DNA of 64,000 bases from Tipula vernalis (lineage: Eukaryota; Arthropoda; Insecta; Diptera; Tipulidae). The DNA is taken from assembly GCA_958295665.1 (NCBI GenBank), contig OY282558.1, forward strand, positions 37,717,045 through 37,781,044, written 5' to 3'. The position numbers were made by a program, and so were the translations under genes. Positions 57,633 to 64,000 of the stretch are shown here, piece by piece. The notes beneath the pieces are model-generated. The model saw nothing but the letters and a program-made list of their open reading frames with translations. It did not search any database and had not been told where the DNA came from. Positions within the stretch are counted from its first letter, which is position 1; each line of letters starts with the position of its first letter.

Positions 57633-60600
57633 CTGAAACGAAAAGTATATACATATAATATATCACTGTAATATTTTTCCATCAAAACAAAAAATTATTG
57701 GATGTTACAAAAAATATTCGCACAAAAAATCTAATTTCAAATCTCACCAAGTTATCATATTATACTTCCATTTATATTATTTGATATAGCAGAAGCAAAA
57801 AAAAAAAAAAGAGAAAATCCTGAAAATGGCAGAAAAACTTCTTAATTTTCTTTCACATTATATCCGGAAACTGCGAACATTATGTGTGGAAAATTGTTAC
57901 ACCGCTCATCCACAGCACCAAAAATACACAAATTGATTGTTAATTGGGGTTCACATTTCCAACTTCCTGAGCACATAACAAAAAAAAAAAAAATTATTGA
58001 GTGACTCAGCTCATTTGACATATCTATATAGAGCAAATATAAAAATGAAAAATGATCAATCATCCATCACTGATTTTGAACGTGTACATAGCGAGCGATA
58101 TACAGACAACAATAGAATATAGAATTTATTTTTTTTTTTTTGGTGGTTTTGATTCATTAATATTGACTAAAAGTCAAATTTGCGAAACCAATTTTCGCAA
58201 AACAGTAAAATAAAGTAGTTATCATTTTTCATTCATTTCCTTCCGTTTTATTTATTTTTTTTTTTTGTTTTTTTTTTTTTGTGTTGCGGCAGAAACAGTA
58301 AACGCCCCCCAATTCAATAAAAAGTCATTTCCACTACAACACTTTCATCAGTATGGCATTTTGTATTTCTGATGTCAATTTTCTTTCGAGCGATAAATCG
58401 AAATACCAGATTAGAAATTTGTTAGATTTCATTCTTCTTTCAATCATTACACAAAAGCAATAAATTGAAATAAAATAAAAAAATAAAAATTCGTTTTGTA
58501 CTGTTTGATGTTTTGATATATCAAAACCGTCGTCACATATGGAGGAGGGAATTTTCTTTGTTTTTTCATCAAAAACGCTTGAGATTCTCCCTATGATTTT
58601 TCATTTCCATCCAAACACACATTTGCTTTTTGTTGTTTTTTAAGAGTTGAATTGATTTATTTCTTATCTCTAGGCAAAGTTGGTTTTTCTCATATATTAT
58701 ATACCCGAATATACAGTTTCGTATGTAGTACATACGAATATACTTACAACAACAACAGGAGCAGCAGCAACCCCAGAAAATTCATTTTTTGGCATGTCGT
58801 TAGAATGATTTCCAAAAATATTATTTTTGATTATACTGTTGTTCATAAGGAAAAACATAAATGGTAAACAATAATATTAATAATGGAGCATACATACATA
58901 CATAAAAAGCATATTGCAAAATTATGGATGAATATTGGAATATTTGATTGGAAACAACAACAACTGTAGCGAATTTTCATGTTGTTAGATTTTATTAATT
59001 TTTTCTTTTTTTTTACTTAACAAGGTTTTTTTTTAGGAAGGAGGGTTGAGGCCTGAGGCTATAAATTATAATGATATCTCGTTTGCATTTTCTTTCGTTT
59101 ATATATCGAATTAATGTACCGGTAAACCAAAATTAGATTTTATTTCGAAACAACGCAACAATGTTTGACAATTGTTTCAAAATCTAACTTAATTATTAAA
59201 CTGACTTGCTGTTTTTTTTAATCCGAATAGTTTTATAGGCCACCTAAAAACTATCTTAAATTAAAACTTTTTTGTAATTGTCCTACATGTCAGTTATGTT
59301 GTATTTAATTGGTACATAAATAAATCTATGCTTCTCTACCTGAAAACTTATAAAATTGATGGTATTCGATAGTGTTAGAAGTAAAACAAAATAAATACAC
59401 GTAACTTTTTTTTTTGCACGGTACATACGTTCTGACATAGAAAATGTCAAAATAAAACCAAGACAAATATATAGGATCCACATAGTCAATCCCCCATTCT
59501 GTTCCTTAACTTTAAAAAGATGTATAACCGTATCACAAAAACCATGTTAAATAAAATACCGTATAAAAAAAGAGTTGGATCCATGTTGAATACACATAAA
59601 TATGTACATAATAATATTAATAAGTAAATAAAGACTTAGGCCCTTATCATGAGTTCCGATGGAGTGGAAATTGTTTCTTCGCCGTAATTTTCGTACTATG
59701 GCCTTTATCTTAGAAACCAGGAATTGTTAATTTTCGAAATAATATTATTTTATTATAATTCCAGTGGAGTTTAGCATAACAATTCAAGTTGAATTAAAAT
59801 TTGCGTCATTTTTTCTTAACATAATAAAAGGGGAGATGATCGAACGAGGTAACACAGGAATTTTTTTTTGTTAAATCCCTATTAAAGCATTTAGATTGAA
59901 TGATTCTCCGCAGATGCAGATGTCACATCAAAATTTCGTTTTATTTACAGAGAAAAATGTAAACAAGAAATGTGGGAAAACGGTCGTAATGCTTTGCTAT
60001 TTATGTTTGCGTAACGACATCCCATTTATTATAAGCTTGTATCAAATTCTTTATAGCAAAAATATGTCGGTCTTAAAGTCAATCTTGAAAAACATCGTAA
60101 AATTTCAGCTGTTGTTTTATTATTGAGTCCCACAAGTTAAACTTTTCGCAAAATTATGATCATGCACTCTGTAAAAAAACATTGATTATCTAGCGTATTT
60201 CTTTGACAAATTTACAACAAAAATTACATAGAATAAATCCCCATAAGAATAACATTAACCCAAAAAAAAAATTGGGTTTATTTAAACATAATTCTAATTT
60301 TTGGTTATGATACCTGCCACCAGAGTCATAATACATGGTAAATTTATATTTTATTACGAAAGGTTGGCTTTTGTCAATTAAATCAAATTGGCTATTTTCT
60401 TGGAAAAAAAATAAACCTCAAATAATTCGAATTAAATTTTGGTCAACAAAATTCGCTTATTAATTATTATTATTAGTAAATATAAAAATTTTCCTGAACA
60501 GCAAGCCGTCCGGCAGATCGAGAAACTGGCCTAAAAAATATTATTTAGGCCTCTAGAATCGATTTGGTTCTTATGTGGCAGTAATGAGCATAATGACCAA

Positions 60601-62399
60601 CTAGGATTATAAATAAATATTAACTCTTTGGAAACTCAAATATAGAAAACCTTTCAAAATGGAGTAATGAAATTTGCAATATGGATGGAATAAGATTTGT
60701 TTCTCTTTATGCAACAACATCTTATGGAATAATTATTTTTACCGAGTGAGTTCAAAGCTAATGCGTTTGGAACAAAAGGAAGCCCAGGGCATTTAGGTTA
60801 TTTTATTTCGATCATTAATTTTAATTAACGCATGTATATATGATATGATCCATAGATCAGGTGAATAAAAAAGTATTACTTTGCTGAACACATGCACAAC
60901 AACATGCTCTAGATCTACATGATTGGTTTAAGAAGGAATACAGTTAACAACTGGTTCCCGTGGTGGCAAGAAGAATTTTGAGTATTAGGATGATTGAGTG
61001 TTAGATTCTGAATGTAGTATTACTAGTTGTCTTTTGACATGAAATCCACTAGAAGGGTGTTACTGTGGTACAACTTTATGGTACAAATTACAGTTATTTA
61101 CATTTTTTTATGACCACAAAAACCCACAGTTTATACAAAGAGCACATGGTTTTACAACAGGTTTTTAGAATTGTATATACAAATAATCCAAGTAAAAACC
61201 GTGTTAATTCAAACACCGTGTAAAAAAGACCGTTTAAAAAATAGTTGGGTTATAGTCGAGTTTCCATACCATTTTAGCTCAAAATTCGGAAGCTTCTAAA
61301 TGAATTTTGATAAAACATTATTTGGTCGACTTTAAATACGATCTAAAACAGAAGTTTATCACCTTAACAAAATTACTGCTTTCAATTGCAAAATAAAACG
61401 ACAAAATTAAAAATTTGCCCAATATTTAATACTAAGCAATAAAACTTGACATCCAGGTTTTTTTGGGTCGCTAATTACATGTGTTTGGTGAATGAATTAA
61501 ATTAACCTCAAAATCTCAAATAATTGTAATGAATCAACTCGTACAACAAATATGGAAGTTATTGTTTAACAACTCAAAATGACGTGAAATGGCGTCTGGT
61601 TCTGGTAATATCGACTTGTAAACCCCGAAACAATCTAAAACTCAAGCCTCATTAAGAAATCAAGTGACTTATGGGTACAAGTTAACCACAACGTGAAATT
61701 ATAACGAATCATAATACTTACTTACAATCAAACACGGCCAATTTCGAAATTTCTTGAGCTGATCTCAGAGTTGTGTCTCTAAAATGGCCTGTGATTTCTG
61801 ACTTCCTAGCCCTTAGGCAATTTAAAATATAGTCATCTTAAAAAAATCACTGGGCTTAGGGTTGTAACTTAAAAACTACTCCCTTAATGCTTAGAGAAGC
61901 TTAGGTTTTAAATTGCATAATGGTTAAGAACTTGGATACCATATACCATTTCAAGGAGACGTTGTGGTTAATTTTCAATTTTAAAAATAATTTCAATTTG
62001 GCATGCAAGTGAGAATATAACTTAGGAAAACCATGTTGTTTTGGTTTCTTCAACCAAAACTTTGCTACAGTGTTGTTTACGGTACACCTATAAGCTATCT
62101 TCGGTGACCGAAAGTTCAAAAACAATTTATTTTTATTTTTATTCCAGCAACCATTTTGCTTTAACTTTTTTTGGGTACTCTAGAATCGATCAACTTGACA
62201 CTTGATGAGCATAGTTATTAAAGTCTATCAGAGAAAGCTAAATAAGAAGTAATAATCAAAACAATATTCCATTTTTCCGAAATATCTTCAACAAGCAGCC
62301 AAATGTTGTTCATATTCGTGTTTAGTTCGAAATTATGTCAGGAAAAATGAGAGTAGTAACATAAACCTCGTTTTGAGAGATTTGCTTGAAGTTGAGTGT
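57633..62399. other. 4.8 kb stretch without recognisable gene
   Basis: A/T-rich with long T runs (58125-58140, 58255-58280). Text around 59520-59580 and 61187-61250 shares AACCGTGTTAA- and ACCGTGTAAAAAAG-like words with the inverted repeat at 37163. CAA/CAG triplets at 58740-58765 are too short to call coding. No supported gene. Confidence 0.45.
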
Positions 62400-62830
62400 A
62401 ACTCTCTCTTCCTAGAAACAAAATTCTCGACAAATCATTAATTCTGGAATAAGGCAAGATGCTACTATACTCGTTGCAAATTTTGACGAATATCTAGAAA
62501 CACGACTAATCTCGAAAAGTTTGAATAATCTTAGAATGATAAAAAAATTTTAATATTCCGAAAAAACTCGGCTAAGCCTAAAACCCTAGCGCTTAAGCTA
62601 GAAAAATCATAAATCGCTAAAAATCTCGGTTAGGTACTCTTTCTTTGTTAAGCAAATAAAAAGCAAAAAAAACCTCTTCTCGAAAAAATAACTGAAAGAC
62701 CTCGGAATAATCTGGAAAATTTTGATTCAAACCCAACTAGCTAAATCATTTCAATTTTCAAACATTTCAAAATCTCGAATTTTAGATATAAAATTTTCGT
62801 TATATGGGACCGGAAGTCATGTTTTAATTT
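62400..62830. repeat. Diverged repeat related to 51.0-51.7 kb
   Basis: Words AATCTCGAAAAG, ACACGACTAATCTCG, CTCGAAAAAATAACTG and CCTCGGAATAATCTGG recur as in the complement of 51000-51700 and as in 7133-7860. Non-coding. Confidence 0.45.
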
Positions 62831-63234
62831 TATGATTTTTATCTTTTAAATGGGTGGGCACTGACTAAAACAAAATTTTTGTTGAACACGATTTTTTTGT
62901 TGTTGTGGTTTTTTAAGAAACCATACATGGTGCAAATATTTAAAAATTGAATGCACTTAGTGTTATATTTATTGCTATTGACGATTGGAAATAGAGAGAA
63001 AGCACTACCTATATCGGAATAAAATAAAGCTGTAACACCGTACAAAAATTAGCATCAGCGCTCGCAGAACGACTGAAATATGGTATAGTGGACATTTTTT
63101 GAAGTTGTGAAGCCGACAAATATTTTGTCTAAAATCACGGTTCCAATCATCAATTGACGAAAAATCACTAATTACCCGAAAATTATAAGTTGGGCTTAGT
63201 CTAAAAATTGTATGAAATCGGATGACTAGAATCA

Positions 63235-63629
63235 CGTTCGTTTGTGGTGAATTAACTGAATTGATATAGAGAAGCTACTGAAGTGAATTGGTCGTGCAAA
63301 CGAACGAATTCAGATAAATGTCAAATTGTTAAAAAGTAATTGGCTTGTGTTATAAAATAATTAAAATTTATAGTTAATCGACCATTTTCTTGGATCAATT
63401 ATTTTGGTGTGTCACATTACATATCTCGTCCTGGCTTCTTCGATGCGTAAAACAAAATAATGTCAAAAAAAAATAACAAAAATAATTATCTGAATTACCT
63501 ACCCAAGCAAAATTATTATTCAGATAAATCAATAGCTCAATATTTTTAACTCAAGTGAAGTATACCAAACGAACGGACAAATCACTTCAGCTAACTCAGT
63601 TAATTCAGTTAATTCACCACAAACGAACG
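63235..63629. mobile_element. 395-bp MITE with CGTTCGTTTGTGG ends
   Basis: The ends CGTTCGTTTGTGGTGAATTA and TAATTCACCACAAACGAACG are perfect inverted repeats, extended with gaps to about 60 bp (ACTGAATT, CTGAAGTGA). A second CAAACGAACG word is present inside each arm near 63297 and 63568. The centre is A/T-rich and non-coding. A CTAGA-containing word lies near both ends, but no exact target duplication could be fixed. Confidence 0.7.
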
Positions 63630-63647
63630 CACTAGATTTATTTGCAA

Positions 63648-63701
63648 TTTGCTCGTTTGTTTTTGCTTGATGAAACAAAAAGAAACGAAGAAACGAGCAA
63701 A
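63648..63701. repeat. Short hairpin
   Basis: TTTGCTCGTTTGTTT is mirrored by GAAACGAGCAAA (with CTTCG in the complement arm) across about 25 bp. The rest of the window to 64000 is A/T-rich and shows nothing recognisable. Confidence 0.45.
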
Positions 63702-64000
63702 GCTACTCAAAAAATGTTTTTCGTATTTTTGAATTTTTTTGTTTTGATTTTGCTTTGTACAAGTACAAGACATAAGAAATTTTTGTTTGTTTTGAGGAAA
63801 TTTTTTCTCGGTTTCGTTCTCTGCTATTTGTCTCCTTTCAAAAAAAAAAAACAAAATTAACAGCTATTCTATTTCAATAGTCGTAGTTGAGCATAATACG
63901 AAAAATAGTGACCTGTGTCGCTTTAAGAGCTTTCGAGGCCCTTGGCCAACGATATTCATTTTTCAGCCATTCCAAACTTAAGAATCTTTATAGCATATTT

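Noticed and set aside
58738..58765. CAA/CAG triplet patch
   Set aside because: Only about nine triplets and no extended open frame or splice context, so not taken as a polyglutamine exon.
63609..63860. Overlapping 72- and 81-codon frames on opposite strands
   Set aside because: Both run over the same hairpin and A/T-rich text and are Phe/Lys-rich; no similarity.

Overview
This window looks like AT-rich euchromatic or intronic DNA from an insect, most likely a fly. The evidence for that is indirect: a Jockey-clade LINE, Helentron/DINE-like non-autonomous elements, a piggyBac element, Tc1-like remnants, and very high A+T with many homopolymer runs. I found no intact host protein-coding gene, rRNA or tRNA. 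Nearly everything recognisable is mobile or repetitive DNA, most of it decayed.

Layout. 1.0-7.1 kb: a near full-length Jockey-type LINE on the minus strand, with a 22-nt poly(T) at its left end and a 9-bp target duplication. An internally deleted Ty3/Gypsy-type LTR element (3251-5227) with a 4-bp AATA duplication sits in its endonuclease domain. 9.8-10.8 kb: two solo LTRs of one family, tail to tail. 11.3, 14.9 and 16.8 kb: three different MITEs. 17.8-20.5 kb: a complete but coding-dead piggyBac element between TTAA sites. 24.1-24.55 kb: the 3' end of a Tc1-like element. 25.6 kb: a MADF-domain reading frame cut by a 4.7-kb block. That block holds three Helentron/HINE-like elements, two (CAGACTGA)n arrays and exactly 18 monomers of a 159-bp satellite with higher-order structure. 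31.5 kb: another Tc1-like remnant. 37.4-44.5 kb: a decayed LINE split by a 4.66-kb TIR transposon. That transposon's broken transposase carries a DDE-family-like middle, an XPG/PIN-like nuclease region and a C-terminal Cys-rich finger, which suggests the Academ superfamily. 46.9-50.1 kb: a region whose flanks are loaded with CTAG-centred motifs around a possible two-exon gene, the intron of which holds nested MITEs. 52.8-53.1 kb: a near-perfect 320-bp palindrome. 63.2-63.6 kb: another TIR MITE. The stretches between these (20.5-24.1, 30.5-37.4, 44.5-46.9, 53.1-62.4 kb) hold no gene I can support.

The elements form a layered insertion record: LTR element into LINE, Academ-like element into LINE, MITE inside a MITE-like element inside a candidate intron, and a satellite block bounded by Helentron-like units. 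The best leads are the Academ-like transposon, the Helentron-bounded 18-mer satellite with in-phase ends, the CTAG-motif region, and a hairpin motif (CTGNAGAT, 6-bp stem, GAAA) found in two different inverted-repeat elements with compensatory stem changes.
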